From Eutypa lata (Eukaryota; Ascomycota; Sordariomycetes; Xylariales; Diatrypaceae), in NCBI GenBank assembly GCA_022661535.1, contig JAKULF010000010.1, positions 620,001-684,000 on the forward strand: a stretch of DNA of 64,000 bases, in the 5' to 3' direction. Position numbers and translations under genes: made by a program. The stretch's first letter is position 1. Each line of letters begins with the position of its first letter. Below, piece by piece: positions 44,166-59,199 of this stretch. The notes under the pieces were generated by a model. It was not told where the DNA came from. It did not search any database and saw only the letters and a program-made list of their open reading frames with translations.

Positions 44166-45957
44166 AGTTAAAATATAATTTCTTATATAATTTACCTTAT
44201 AAAATACATTACTTAAATAATAAATATTTTTTTTTATTAATATAATAATTATATATTTTAAATTATTATATATAAATTAATTATAATAAATATTTTTTAA
44301 ATTTATTTTTTAAATAATAACTTTTAATTTATTTTTATTTAATAATTTTAAGTTATATTTTAATTTAAACTTTTTTTTAAAATTTATACGTTTTTTATAA
44401 ACTTTAAATTAAAATAATTTAATAAATATAAAAATTAAATTTATTTAAATTTATTTTTATAATATAATATATTTATATATAATTTATATTTTTAAAAAGT
44501 CGTTTAATTTAATAATTAAAAGTTTAATTATTATTTTTCGAAAAAAAAAAGTTCGAATTTTTTAATAATTATTGTTTTTTAATTTAATATTTTTAAAAAT
44601 TAAATTCGAAGTTTTTTTTATAATAAATATTTAACGTTAATAATACGATTTTAATTATTTTTTAATAAAAAAAATATAACGTAATTAATAAAATTTTATT
44701 AATTATTAAATTTAATTACGTTATATTATTATTTAATTTAATTTATTTATTTATAAATTTAACTTTTTTAACGTTTTATTACGCGTTAATTTAATCGTAA
44801 TTTAATCGTATAAAAGGTTTTTAAATAATTCGTTATTATTTATTTTAAAGTTTAAGTTTTATAACGATTAATAAAATAAATACTTTTTAACGAATATAAT
44901 AATCGTTAATTAATAATAATTATAATTAAGTAATAATTAATTAATATTTTCGATTTAATAATTTAAGTTTTTATTAATTAATTATTAATTAATTATAAAA
45001 ATTAAATTTATTATTATAAAAATTAATAAAGTTTAATTAACTTTACGAATTAATAAAAATAAAAAAGTAATTTTTATTTAAAAGTTAAAATAATTATCGA
45101 TTTAATTTAACGGCTTTTATTTTTAAAATTTATTATAACGCGTATTTAACGGTTTAATAACTCGATTATAACGGTTTAATTATAACTCGTTTAAAATTAA
45201 AAAAACGTTAAAATTTTAATTATTTAACTTAATTTATTAAGTTATTAAATTATAATTTATTATATAAACTTTTATAATACTTTAATTATAATATTAAATA
45301 TCGAATTTTTAATACGTAAAATATAAATTAAAAATATATCGTATATTTTATACGTAATATAAATAAATTTACGACGTATAAATAAATAAATAAAATCATA
45401 AAATATATTTTTAAATATTTTAAATTTATATTTAAAATATTTTTAATAATTATTATTTAAATTATAATATTAATATTTTATTTATTTAATTGTTTTTTAT
45501 ATATAATAACGTTTTTAATTTTAAATATTATATATATAATTAAATTATTATTAAATTAATTTTTAAATTATAAAGTTTATAATTATAAAATTGTTTATTT
45601 ATATATAATTTATAAATTTAAATTTATTTTTTAAAATAATTATTATTTAAATTATAATATTAATATTATATTTATTAATAATATTATATTATTATATAAT
45701 ATTATTTTTATTATAATATAATTAAATAAAAAAATATATTAAAAAACTTTTATAATAAAGTTTTATATTATTATTATTATTTTTTAAAATAAAATATTAA
45801 AAAATATTTTAATATTTTAATATTAATATATATTTTAAAAAATATATAATTTATATATTAAAGAAATAAAATTTTATTATTTTAAAAAGAATTAATTTAT
45901 TAAATTAAATATAATATTATAAATTTTAATTTTAATTTTATATAAATTTTATTTATA

Positions 45958-46043
<86 letters not shown>
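45958..46043 (+). repeat. (AAT)n microsatellite
   Basis: About 28 uninterrupted AAT units. Its perfection in a heavily mutated block suggests it expanded after RIP. Confidence 0.9.
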
Positions 46044-46045
<2 letters not shown>

Positions 46046-46481
46046 TATAATTCTTTTTTCGTTTTAATTTATAAATAAAAATTATATAAATAAAAAATTA
46101 AATTAAAACTTTATTTATTTTTATATAAAATTTAAAAATATATTATAAAAATATAATATTAAATATTTAAATATATAATTATAAATAATTATAAAATAAT
46201 TTATTTATATATAATGTATAATTTTAATTATTTTAAACGTTTATTTATTTTATTTTTATTAATAATTAAAATAATAAAAAATAATAATAAAAATAAATAT
46301 AATATTCGTTAAAAAGTAATAAACTTTTAAGATTTATTATAATTATAATAAAGTAATAAAGCTATTATTTAATCGATTTTAAATATTTAAATAAAAATCT
46401 TTATATTTAATAATAAATATAAAATTAAGTTTTTTAATAATATTTAATTGTATTTTATATATTAATAATTCTTTATAATAA

Positions 46482-46645
46482 TTATTATTATTATAATATT
46501 AAAAATTAATTTAAAGTTATAATTACGGCTTTATAACGTTATATATAAGTCGGCAAAACGACATTTATAATTTAAATTTTTTTTTTTTCGTATAATAATA
46601 ATATATTTATTTATTATATAAAGTTATTTAATATTATAATAATTT
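46482..46645 (+). repeat. Direct repeat, copy 1 (other copy about 55000-55160)
   Basis: About 160 bp including TTACGGCTTTATAACGTT match 55000-55160 in direct orientation, offset about 8,513 bp. Most differences are RIP-type transitions. They may be LTR pieces of one 8.5-kb retroelement or two dispersed copies. Confidence 0.65.
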
Positions 46646-47835
46646 ATTATATTTATTTAAAAAATAATTAATTTAATTATTATTTTAAGTTTTGTTTTTT
46701 AAAAACATATCGATATTAAAATATTATTTCTTTATTATAAACTTAATTTTTAATAATAATAAAAGAATTATTATTATTATTATTAATATTTTTTTATAAT
46801 TTTCTTTTTATTTTTTATATTAAAAAACGTTTAAAATAATTATATAACGATTCGAAATTATTTATACGTAAATAATAATTAAAGGATTTTTTAAAAACGT
46901 ATTATAATAACGTTTAACGATTACGTAAAAAAATTAAACCGTAAAATCGTTAAATATAAACGTTAAATCGACGATAACGAAACGAAGTATAAAATAAAAG
47001 ATTTTAATATAACATTAACGAAATATAAGCTTAATAATCTTTAAATTTCTTTAATTTAAACTTATTTTATAATTTAAATTGTTTTTTTACGTAATTAATT
47101 ACTTTAATCGTTTATATATTAACGACGATTTAATTTAATATAATATATTTTATTTAATTTTTTATATAAATATTAAATTTTATATTATAAACGTTTTAAA
47201 AATAACGATCTTTTTATATTTAAAAAAACGTTAAATTATTTAAAAATCGTTAAAAAGAATATATTAATTAAAAGTTATATATTAATCTTAAGTTTTTTAT
47301 CGATAAACGGTTTTATTTAATAATAAAAAATTACGTTTAATTCGTAATTTAATATTTTAACGATAACGTTTTTATTTAAATTTAAATATAATAGATATTA
47401 TAATAATTAATTTAAATAACGTTAAAAAATAATTAATTAATTAATATAACGTTAACGATATATTAATTTATTTTAATTAAGTTTATATTACGATAAACGT
47501 AATATCGTTAATTTATAAAAGATTTTAAAGTTTAATATAAAGTTTAAAAATCTTTATTAAATTTATTAATAAATTTATTAAATTTATAAATTAATATAAT
47601 TAATTTAATTATTTATAAATAATAATTTTCAAGAATAAAATAAATAACGCGTTATATAATATTTTCGTTTTAATAATAAATCGTTTTAATTTTAACGAAA
47701 TAATTCGTTAAATTAATTTTTTTTAAAAAGTATTAAATAATACAAAAAATAAAATTTATTATAAATAATAATATAAAGCATTATAATTTTATTTATATTT
47801 ATAATTTTATTTATTAAAATAACTTTTTATTTAAA

Positions 47836-47875
<40 letters not shown>

Positions 47876-50800
47876 TTTATTAAATTTAATATAATTTAAT
47901 ATCGTTAAAACGTAATCGTTAAAACGAAAAAAACTTTTTTTAAAAAAAAACGATAATAATAAAATTAATTTTATTTTTATTACGAAGAATTAAGGTATTA
48001 TTATACGAATTGTTTTAATAAAGCATTAAAAAGCTTTTAAAACGTTATTAATTTAAATTAAAAAAATATTTAATTTTTTAAAAAAGTTATAATTAAAAGC
48101 GTTTTTTAAATTATTTTAATATTATTAATAAAAACTTATATATATATTTTATAAAATTTAATATATTTTTTTTATTAATATAATAAATTTTAATAAAGAA
48201 TTAATATTAATATATATTATAATTAATAACGAATATTTTTTATATAAGTTTTTTAATAATAATTTTACGTATAAAAAATAAATATTTTATTTTATTTTAT
48301 TTAAGTTTAAAATATTATAATTTATTAATAATATAATAACGAAATTAATATTAAATTATAACGTAATTAATTATAAATTAAATTTTATTAAAAAAGAAGT
48401 TTTTATATATTAATAAGAGTTAAATAATTTTAATATTATTTTAAGTTTATTATAATTTTAAAAATATAATTTCGTAATAAATTAAAATAAAAAAATATTT
48501 TTTATTAAAAGCGAAATATTAACGAATTTATATTTTAATAAAAAAACTTTAATATTATTATATATATTATTTTTAACGAGTTAATTTAATAATATTAAAT
48601 CGATTAATATATATTTTTTTCGCGTTATAAATTTTTTTACGTTATATAAAATAAATAACGTAATAATAAATAATATATTATTTATTAAATTTATAATAAT
48701 AATTAACGTTTTAAAAAAAATAATAAACGAAATAACGAAATAATCTTTTATTAAAAAAGTAATAAAATAAATATTTAATATAATTTTTAAAAGCATTTTA
48801 ATATAAAACGATAATTTAAATTTTAATATTATATTATTTAAATTTCGCGTTTTTTATAATTAAAGAACGAAAACGTTATAATTATAATATATTACGAAAA
48901 GAAATATTTAAAAATATTTAAACGGTAAATTATTAACGATAATATACGAAATTTTACAAAAGCTTTTTTCGAAATATTATAATTTAATTAAAGTTTTTTT
49001 TTCGCGTAAAGTTAAAACGTTATTATTTTATTAATTTTACGATTATAAAATAAAATTAATATTAAAAAAAACTTTTTTATATAATAAATTACGATTAATA
49101 TTATTAAAAAAGTTATTAATAATTAAAAAATATATTAACGATTATTTTAAAAAAAGATTTATATAAATTAATATTTTATTAATAACGATATTAATTTTAT
49201 TAATTAAAAAATTAAATAAAAATATTTATATTTACGTAAATTATAAAGATTTAAATAACGTTATAATAAAAAATTAATATTTAATTTTATTAATTAAAAA
49301 AACATTAAACGTTTTTTATTAAACGAAGTTTTATATTAAATTAAATATCGTTATAATATTTAATTAATTATAAATCGTTTTTAAAACGAATAAAAAACGA
49401 TATTTATTATTAAATTTAATTTTTTTTAAATATTTAATAATTAATTTTAATATAATTAACGTTTTAAGTTTATTTTAATATTATATTAATTATACTTTAT
49501 TTAATTTATTAAATAAGTTCGTTATAATTTATTTAAATAACGTTTTAATATATAATAAAATTTAAAAAAAATATTAACGTTATATATAAAAAATAATAAC
49601 GAAATTAATAAATGTTAATTTTATAATAAATATATATAAATATAAATTTAACGTTATAAAAATTAAATATTTAAGTTTTATTATATTTATAAATAAAATT
49701 TAAATAAATTTAAATAAAGTATTTATAATTCGAAAATAAAATAAGTTTAAAATATTATAAAAATTATAAAAATTTATCGAATTTATAAACTTTTATTAAC
49801 GTTTTATTAAAAGATTTTTAACGATAATTAAGCTTTTAATTATATTAATAAATAAAAATAAATAATTAAAGTATTTTTTTAAAATTATAAAAATAACGTT
49901 TAATTAATTAAAAAACGTTTTCGAAATTATTTCGATTTTAATATATTACGATTTTAAATAATATACGAGATTTAAAACAAACGTTTTTAATTAAACTTTA
50001 AAAAGAATATTATTATAATTTAATTTAAAAGAAAAATTATATTTAATTACGTTTTTTTTAACGAAGTATTTTTTAATTAAATATAATTTTAAAATTTATA
50101 ATAAAAAGCTTTTAATTATAATAAAAGCTTTTAAAAAATAAAGAAATTAATAAAGATAATTATAAATTATAAAAACTTAAAACATTTTATTATTATAAAG
50201 TTATTAAATTAACGTTAAGTTTAATAATTAAAATTTCTTAATGATTTTAAGTTTTAAATTAATTATAAATTTAAAAAAAAAGTAATAATTTTTAATATTT
50301 TATTATAACTTTTAAACGATAAATTAATAAATTAATACGATATTATTAATAATAAAATTATTTATTAATATAAAACGTTTTTATTTTTTAATTAATAAAT
50401 TAATTTTTTTCGTTTATACGTTTTTAACGTTAATTAATTAATAAACGTTTTTATTAATAAAGTTTATAATGCGTTATAATTAATAAAAAAATTATTAAAG
50501 AATTTAATTAATTTTAAATAAAAACGTTTTAATTAAAAAATTAAAAAATTATTATAAATCGTTTATATAAATTATAAAGTAATTTAAAATTAAATTTATA
50601 TTAAAAATAAATTATTAATATTATTAAATAAAATACGTAAGTTATAAATATTATATCGAATTTATAATTTAACGTTAATAAATTATTTTAATTATATTAA
50701 AATATATAATTTATTAAAATAAATTTATTTTTAATTTAATTTATTTCGTAATATAATAATATTTATATAAATATATTATTTTTATAAATAAATAAAAAAT

Positions 50801-52023
50801 TTAAAAATATTATTAATAAAATTTTTTAATTTTTTATTAATTTTATTTCGTTTATAAAATAATTTTTTTATTAATTATATAAAGTTATTATTATTATATG
50901 CGAAATATAATAATAAATATAAATACGTTTTAATAATAATAAATAAATTTATAAAAATATAATATTACGTTTTTATAATTAATACGAAAATAAAAATATT
51001 AATAAATGCTTTTATTATATATATTTATTTATTTTATAATATTTTTAATATAATTATATTAAATAAAAAATTTAATTTATTTTAATATTTTAAATAAAGT
51101 TAAATTAACGTTTAAACGTTACGTTTCGTTATTTATTAACGTATTATTTAAAAATCGATAATTAAATAAAAATCGTAAACGACGTAATAAAATAATATTT
51201 ATATTTATATTATTCTTTTTATTAAAATAATTAAATCGATTAATTATCGTTCGTAAAGTTTATAAAAAATAACGTTATATTTAAAATTATAAAAGTTTTA
51301 TTATTTTTCGTTAATTATAATTTTAATTTAAATATAAATATAAAATTAAAATAATTATTTATTATTTTAAAAATAACGATAATTTAATAAGAATTTTATA
51401 ACGCTTTAATAATAATAAATAAAATAAAACGAATTATTATTATAATTAAAATAATTATAATAAAGTTTTAAAAATAATAAATAAACGTAATAAATAAATA
51501 TCGATTTAATATAAAAAATTTAAAAAAAAACAAAGTTTAAATTAATAATCGTTATATAAAATTAAAAAATTTTATAAATAAATTAAATAATAAATAAATT
51601 AATTTTATTTTAATTATAAAAATATATTAACGAATTATAATTATTAAATTTTCGAAATAATATAAAAAACTTTTCGTTTTTTATATATTTTTAATTTAAC
51701 GATATTAAAAAGATTTATTTAAATAAAAAGTAATTAATAAAAAATAAAATTAACGAATTAAAAATATTATAATATTAATAAAAAGTTATAATATCGTTTA
51801 AAATAAAAGTAATAATAAAAATAAATATTATTTTAAAAAAATCTTAAATTTTAAAATAAATAATAAAAAATTTAAATATTATATAAAATAATTAATATTA
51901 TATTAAGTTAATTAAAAATTAATTAAAAATTTATATAAATATAACGATAATATTATAAACTTTTATAAAATTAATTTAAGAAAATTTAAATTATTAAATT
52001 AATAATAATAATTAAATATAATT

Positions 52024-52137
52024 ATAAATTTTTTTTAATAATAACGAATATAATATTCGTTAATTATATAAAATAAAATTATAAATTGTTTTTAATAATA
52101 ACGAATATAATATTCGTTAATTATATAAAATAAAATA
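52024..52137 (+). repeat. 57-bp tandem duplication
   Basis: Two units, 52024-52080 and 52081-52137, almost identical (TAATAATAACGAATATAA core). They differ by very few bases, so the duplication is younger than the RIP damage. Confidence 0.85.
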
Positions 52138-52439
52138 ATTAAAATAAAAACGAAGTTATAACGATTTATATTTAATCGATTTAAAAGCTTAATTTAATAT
52201 AAATTATTATTTAAAAAAATTAATATAAATAATTATTAAAAAAAAATTATTATTTAAAAATATTTAAGTTTATAATTAAAAGTTTTTAAAATAAAGTTAT
52301 AATAAAAAATTAATAATAAATTATTATAAAAATAACATTATAACGAAATTAAAAAAATTATAATAAAAACGAAAAATTAATAACGAAATATTATTTAAAA
52401 AGTAAAAAAATAAATAAAAAATATTATTATATTAACGTT

Positions 52440-52680
52440 AATAAAGGTTGCTTTATTACTTAGATCTTTCTTTATAAGGTGGTTACGTTATCGTAATTGC
52501 GGCGATGCAACAGTTGCGCTGCGGCTAATGGCTGTACTTAATGTACCCACTAAACTTAATACGGAAGACGACCCACAAAAACCCCCAAAAGCTGACGGAA
52601 AGAGGCCTGATCTTATTTGGTGATTTTCGGGCTTTGCCGTGTTAAAATGGCCCATTTTATATGGAATAAAAAAATAACAT
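52440..52680. other. Less-mutated island in the RIP block
   Basis: About 240 bp of near-normal composition (for example GGCGATGCAACAGTTGCGCTG) with CpA and TpG intact. It is flanked by RIP-mutated DNA on both sides. No open frame of note. It may be single-copy DNA between two dead elements, or an element end. Confidence 0.7.
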
Positions 52681-52869
52681 TATTTTTTTATTCTTTAATA
52701 ACAAATTAAATAAAATACGTATAACTTAATAAAATATACGGTTAAATCCGAAATTAAATACCATTTACGAATATATATATATATATTTATATAACCTTAA
52801 GAAAAGTTTTTATTATTAGATAAAAGGTAAATTTTCTTGCCGTATTTAACATTTTTATTCGGACGTTTT

Positions 52870-53345
52870 TTAAGCTAGTATGTTACCATTATCATTTTAA
52901 TTAAAAAAATTATAATTTTTCGGGCTTTTTTTATATAATCTTATTTTTAAACGACCTTTTGCGAAATAATTAAAGTAATAATAATAATATATTAATTAAA
53001 AAGGCATTTCGATATTTATTTATTTAAAAAGCTATTAAGTTAATATGTTATTATTATTATTTTAATTAAAAAAATCATAATGCTTTGAGCTTTTTTTATA
53101 TAATTTTACTTTTAAACGGTTTATTGCGAAATAATTAAAGTAATAATAATAACATATTAACTTAAAAAGCGTTTTAATAAGTTATTTATTCGAACTTTCT
53201 TTATATCGATATATTATTACCATTGCTTTAATCATTTAAACGAAGTCGTTTATAAGTAATTTTATATAGTAAAAGTTTTTAAAGTTATAATTTAATTAAT
53301 GCAATAAGTGGTTATAATATGTTAGCTTAAAAAGCGTTTCGATAT
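52870..53345 (+). repeat. Three tandem ~165-bp units with inverted ends
   Basis: Units start near 52879, 53044 and 53208 with TATGTTACCATTAT or a mutated form. Each ends with TTAAAAAGCGTTTCGATAT or a close variant. In units 1 and 2 the start and the stretch before the end (TAATTAAAGTAATAATAATA) are inverted copies, so each unit can fold on itself. Unit 3 is more diverged. Confidence 0.65.
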
Positions 53346-53583
53346 CGTTTTATAAAATGGCTTTTATAAGGTGGTTTTTATAAAGTAATTTATTAAATTA
53401 ATTTCGTATAGTTTTAATTTAATTTTAATTAAATTATAAAAATTCTTATATATATATTAGTTTTTAATTTTTTTATAATAAAAGTTTCGAACTTATTAAG
53501 TTTAATTTTATTTTATTACGAATTGTTTTATAAAATAAATATAAATTATAAATATTTTTAAACTCGAAAATTATTAAATAAGC

Positions 53584-53672
53584 TTAAGTCGCCGTAACTC
53601 GAGTTTTATTTTTGTTTTTTAATTAATCGGAATTTTAATAAGATATTAATATTTAAAGTTACGGCGGCTTAA
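53584..53672. repeat. 16-bp inverted repeat
   Basis: TTAAGTCGCCGTAACT at 53584-53599 is the reverse complement of 53657-53672 but for one C-to-T change. The loop is 57 bp. GC-rich arms stand out in the A+T background. A related GGCGGCTTAA-like word recurs near 57350. Confidence 0.7.
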
Positions 53673-54999
53673 AAACTAAGGCAAAATAAAAGTTTTATTT
53701 TATTTAATTTTAATTATATTTTATATAATTTTATAAAAAATACGTTTAATTAAAGTTTAATTTTAATAATTAACGTTATTTAAAAATAAACGATATTTAA
53801 TAACGTTTTTATATATATTAAACGTGAAATTATTTTATTATTTTTTCGTTAACGAAATAATAACGATATAATATAATTATAATATATTTATAAAATTAAA
53901 ATTAAAATAAACGATATAAAACTTTATTAATTTATAATAAATAAAGATTTATACGTAATAATTTATACGTTTTCTTTAAAATTAATATTAAAACGATAAT
54001 AATATAATAAATATTAAAAAAAATGTATTTTTCTTTAATATTTATTTAATCGAAATTAATATAATAGTTTTTTTTAATTATTATAAAAGCGATATAAAAA
54101 CGAAAAATTATTTTTATTAATATAATATAAAAGTTTTTTTTATAAGTTTAAATTTTATCGTTATCGTTATTAACGTTAAGTTCGTCGTTAATATTTTAAA
54201 TAATATTAAAATAAAACGATATTTAAAATAAAAAAGTTTTTAAATTAATAATATCGTTATAAATATTAATAATTATTTAAACGAAAAATAATTAATATAT
54301 CGTTATTACGTTATTTATAAAATTTTAATAAGTTATAATAATTTATTAAATAATAATTTTTTTTATAAATTATATAAAAATTATATTTTATTATAATAAA
54401 AAAGAAAAAAATATAACGAAACTTTATTATTTCGTTTTTATAAAAATTAAAGTTTATTATAACGATTTAAAAGTAAATTATATAAAGTTATTTAATTATA
54501 ATAAACGAAATATATGCGATATTAAAATAAAAAAACATCGTAATAATAATAATATAATAATAAAGAATTAAATAATATAAATTTAATAATTTAATGATAA
54601 AAAAAGTTTATATTAAAATTTTAACGATTACGAAATATTAACGAAAACTATAAAAATTAATGCATAAAGAAAAAAGAAAATAAAATAATTTATATAAAAA
54701 AACGAAAACTTATATAAATATATAAAAGTTTAAAGTAATATAAGCGAAAAAAACGCAATAATATTTTACGTATTAAGTTATTTAAATATCGAAATAAACG
54801 ACGAATTTTTATATATAATTTATAAGTTTAATATTTTAATTTTTTAAATTTAATTAAATATATATAATTCGGTAATTATTCGTTATTTATATAATATATA
54901 CGTATAAAATTAATAATAAACTTTAATAATTATTAAAATAAATATTTAAAAAATTTATTTAAAAGTAATTAAAGATAATTATTTAATAAAAAGGAAATT

Positions 55000-55160
55000 T
55001 ATTATTATAATATTAAAGATTAATTTAAAGTTATAATTACGGCTTTATAACGTTATATATAAATTAACAAAACGATATTTATAACTTAAACTTTTTCTTT
55101 TTTTTTTCGTATAATAATAATATATTTATTTATTATAAAAAGTTATTCGATATTATAATA
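55000..55160 (+). repeat. Direct repeat, copy 2 (other copy 46482-46645)
   Basis: Partner of 46482-46645. It carries extra T runs and a few different CpG losses. Confidence 0.65.
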
Positions 55161-55642
55161 ATTATTTAAATTATAATATTAAAATCTTTTTTATTAATAT
55201 ATTTTTATAATTTATAAAATAAATTTATATAAAAGTTTTATAATAAACTTTTTATTTTTTAATAAAATTTATTTTATATATTAAATTTTTTTATATTATA
55301 TAATTATTTTATAATTAATATTAATATTTTATTATTTTATTTAAAGTTTATATAAAAACTTTTAATTTAATATAATAACTTTAAGCTTTTTATATATTAA
55401 AAATATCGTTTATTTAATATATAAATTAATTTTAATTTTTATAATATTTTTAAAAAAAAACTTTTAATAAAGATTTTATTACGATTTATTTTAAATAATA
55501 CGTTTAAGTTAAATAATTAAAATAATAAAAAGTTATTTATAATAAATAAATATTTAATTATTAAAAAGAATATTTAAAAAATTTATTTTATTTATATATA
55601 AATAATTTAAAAATATTAATTATTATTATATATATTTTTTAA

Positions 55643-55673
<31 letters not shown>

Positions 55674-57453
55674 AATTACATAATACGTTTTTTTATTTAA
55701 TTCGTAATAAATATACATTAAGAAATTAATTATATTTTATTATTTTTAATTAAATATTAATTATAAATATATATTTATATTATTATTATTATTATATTAT
55801 TAAAATTAAAAAAAGATTTATATATTTAATTTATTTTATTTAAATATTTAAATAATTAATATATAATTAATATAACTTTAATTATTTTATAAAAATTTAT
55901 TTAAAAATAATATTATATAATAAAAATTTAAAGCATTATAATTTTAATAATATATTAAATAATTATAATATAATAAAAAACGTTTAATTTCTTATAAATT
56001 AAATTTTTTAAATATTTTTTATAAATAATTATTTTTTAATAAACGTAACGATTAAATAACGAATAAACTTTATTCGTTTTAACGATTTATTATATAAAAT
56101 ATATATTATAAATATATTATATATTATAAATTTTATATAAATAAATTATTAATATAAAAGTAATAATAATAATTATTATTATTATTATTATTATTATTTT
56201 ATAAAAACTTTATATAATAAAAACTTTAAACGTAATGTTTTTAATAATATAATAAATAATAATAATATATAAATTATATAATTAATTAAATTAAATTTAT
56301 AAATTTATAAATAATTAAATAATTAAATTTCTTTTAATTATATATTATTATTATTACTTTAATTATTTAAAAAAATATTTAAATATAATGTAATATAATA
56401 AATACGTTAATTATTACATTTTTATATTAAAATAATTATAATAATATATATTTAAAAATATATTTAAATATATTTATAAAATAATTTATTAAGTTTTTAT
56501 TTATATAATTTTATTTTAATATTATAAAAATTATAAAATGTTTTATTTATATAATTATTTATAAAATTCGTTTTAATTTTATTACGAATTATTTTATATT
56601 AAATTATAATATTTTAAATATTATAAAAGAATTTAAAAATTTAAAATAAATTTATATTATTTTTAATATATTAAATAAAAAGGTTAAGTTTTATATAATA
56701 TAATATAATATATATATTTTTCGGCGATATTTTTATAAATAAAATTAAAAAAAAATATTTAAAAACTTTTAAAGTTTTTATTATTTTTTAAAAATAAATA
56801 CGTTTTATATTTAAAAAGTTACGATTTATTTTATATAAAAAATAATTTTTAAAAACTTTTAATAATTATAAAAATCGTTTTAAATATTATATAATAAAAT
56901 TATTAAAAGATTTTATTTAAATAAATAATATATATAAAAAATTAATTTTTTCGTTATTATTTTTAAAATATTTTTATATTATTACGTAATATTTTTATAT
57001 ATTTTTAAAGTTATTCGTTATATATTTATTTTTTTATATTAATATATAATTTTTTATATTTTATAATTATATTTTATTTAAATATTATATTTTTTAAATT
57101 TAATTATTTTATTTATTAAATCGTTATATATATAATATTTATAAAATTATTAATTTTTTTAAAACTTTAATTATAATATTTTAAAAGTTATAATATTAAA
57201 TATTAATTAAACTTTAATTAATTAATTAATTTTTTATATTAATTAACGAGTAAATTATTAAAGCTCGAGATAAATCTTAAAGATTTAATTAACTTAAACT
57301 TAATGCATTAACGTGGTATAAAATATGCATATAAAAAGCTTTAGCGGCTTAAGATTTAAGGCAAGATAATATTACTTAATTCTTTAACTTTAACTTAAGT
57401 CGATTATTTCGCCGTTTTAATAATAATTATTTTATTAATTAATGTAAATGTTC

Positions 57454-57594
57454 CTTTAATTATCAAGTTAAGTACTTAATCGTTGTTTTTTTAATTACCG
57501 AACTAAGTACTTAATCGTTATTCTTTTAATTATTAAATCGAATATTTAATTTATTATTTCTTTAATTACTTAATTAAATATTTAATTTATTTTT
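57454..57594 (+). repeat. Minisatellite, four ~35-bp units
   Basis: Units of the type TTTAATTAnnnAACTAAGTACTTAAT (Ns vary) repeat four times. The first two keep C and G, and units 3 and 4 have lost them by RIP-type change. Confidence 0.7.
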
Positions 57595-59199
57595 ATAATT
57601 ATTATTAAAGCGAATAAAATTTAAATATATTATTAAAGCCGTTATTTATTATTCGTTATTATTTATAACTTTTTATTATATTATAATTATTTTAATTTAT
57701 TACGTTTTTATAATTATTTTATTAATTATTTTTATTATTTAAAAGCGTTATAATAAAATGTTTTTAAATATAATTTATTATATAAAATTAAATTATTTTT
57801 TAATAATATAAATATTTAAATATTTATTTATTTAATTTTTATAATAATTTATATATTTTTTTAATATATAAATAAAATAATATAATATAATAAAATATAA
57901 ATTTTAAATTTATTTAAAAATTATTATTTAATAATAAAATTAATTAAAATATTAAAATATTTTTTAATTATATTTAAATTTTTAATTTTTAAATTATATT
58001 TATAAATATTTTTAAATTATTATTTTATAAATTTTATTATTAATTTATAATTTAATTATTATAAATTTATTTAAAAATAAATTATTTTATTTAAATATAT
58101 ATTATTAAAGTTTTAAATTTATATATTATTTTAATAATATATATATAATTTATAATTTAAAATCTTTTAAATATAATTTTTAAAGTTTTTATATATTAAT
58201 TATTATTAAAGTTATAATATTAAAGTATTATTTAATAATATATTTATTATTTATATTAAATTTAATAATAAAAAATAATAATAATTAAAATAATTTATAA
58301 AGTTTAAAAAAATAAAATATAATATAATTATTATAAATATATAAAAAACTTATTATATAAATTATAAACGATTATAATATATTATATAAAAAACTTAAGT
58401 TTAAAATAAATTATTAAATAAATTAAACTTTTTTTATTAATTTTAAAAAATATATTTATAAAATATATAAAAAATATTTATTATTTTAAAAAATTATAAT
58501 AAAAATTATAAAAATTATTATTTTTTTAAAAATAAAATTTATTTATAAATTTAAATAATAATATAAAAAATATAAAATATAAATATAAAATAAAACTTTA
58601 TTTTAATAAACTTTATAATATTAATATAAAAATTATTATAAATTAAAACTTTTAAAAAATATTTAAAAAAATAATAAAAATTATTAATAAATAAAAATAA
58701 AATAAAGAAAACTTTATTATAAAGTAAAAAGTTATAAAATATTTATATTATTATAAATATAATATAAATAATAAATTTTTAAATATTATTATTTAAAAAA
58801 ACGTTTTAAAAATAATACTTTTATAATATAATTATATATTATAAATTATAAAAAAGATTTATATAATATATTAATATTTTAAATATTATAAATAAAATAA
58901 TAATTTATATATAATAATTAAATATAATATAAAAAAATAAAAAATAAAATAAAATATATAAAAACGTATAAAATATAAAAATATTAAATATTAAATTATA
59001 AATATATAATAAAATTATTATAATTTATAAATTTATTTATTAAATAAATATTTAAATAATTTTTAATAAAAAGTTTAAATAATATTAATAAAATAATTAT
59101 AATATAAACGTTAAATTTTTATTTAAAAAAATAATATTTTAAAAAAATAAATTATAACGAAAATAACGAAAATATATAAAGTTATTAATAAATAAAGTA

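Noticed and set aside
45958..46043. (AAT)n tract as a CRISPR-like or centromere array
   Set aside because: It is a plain trinucleotide microsatellite with no spacers or higher-order units.
48581..48796. 71-codon Ile/Phe/Leu-rich minus frame in the RIP block
   Set aside because: Its composition is what A/T-only DNA yields by chance, with no start context or domain.
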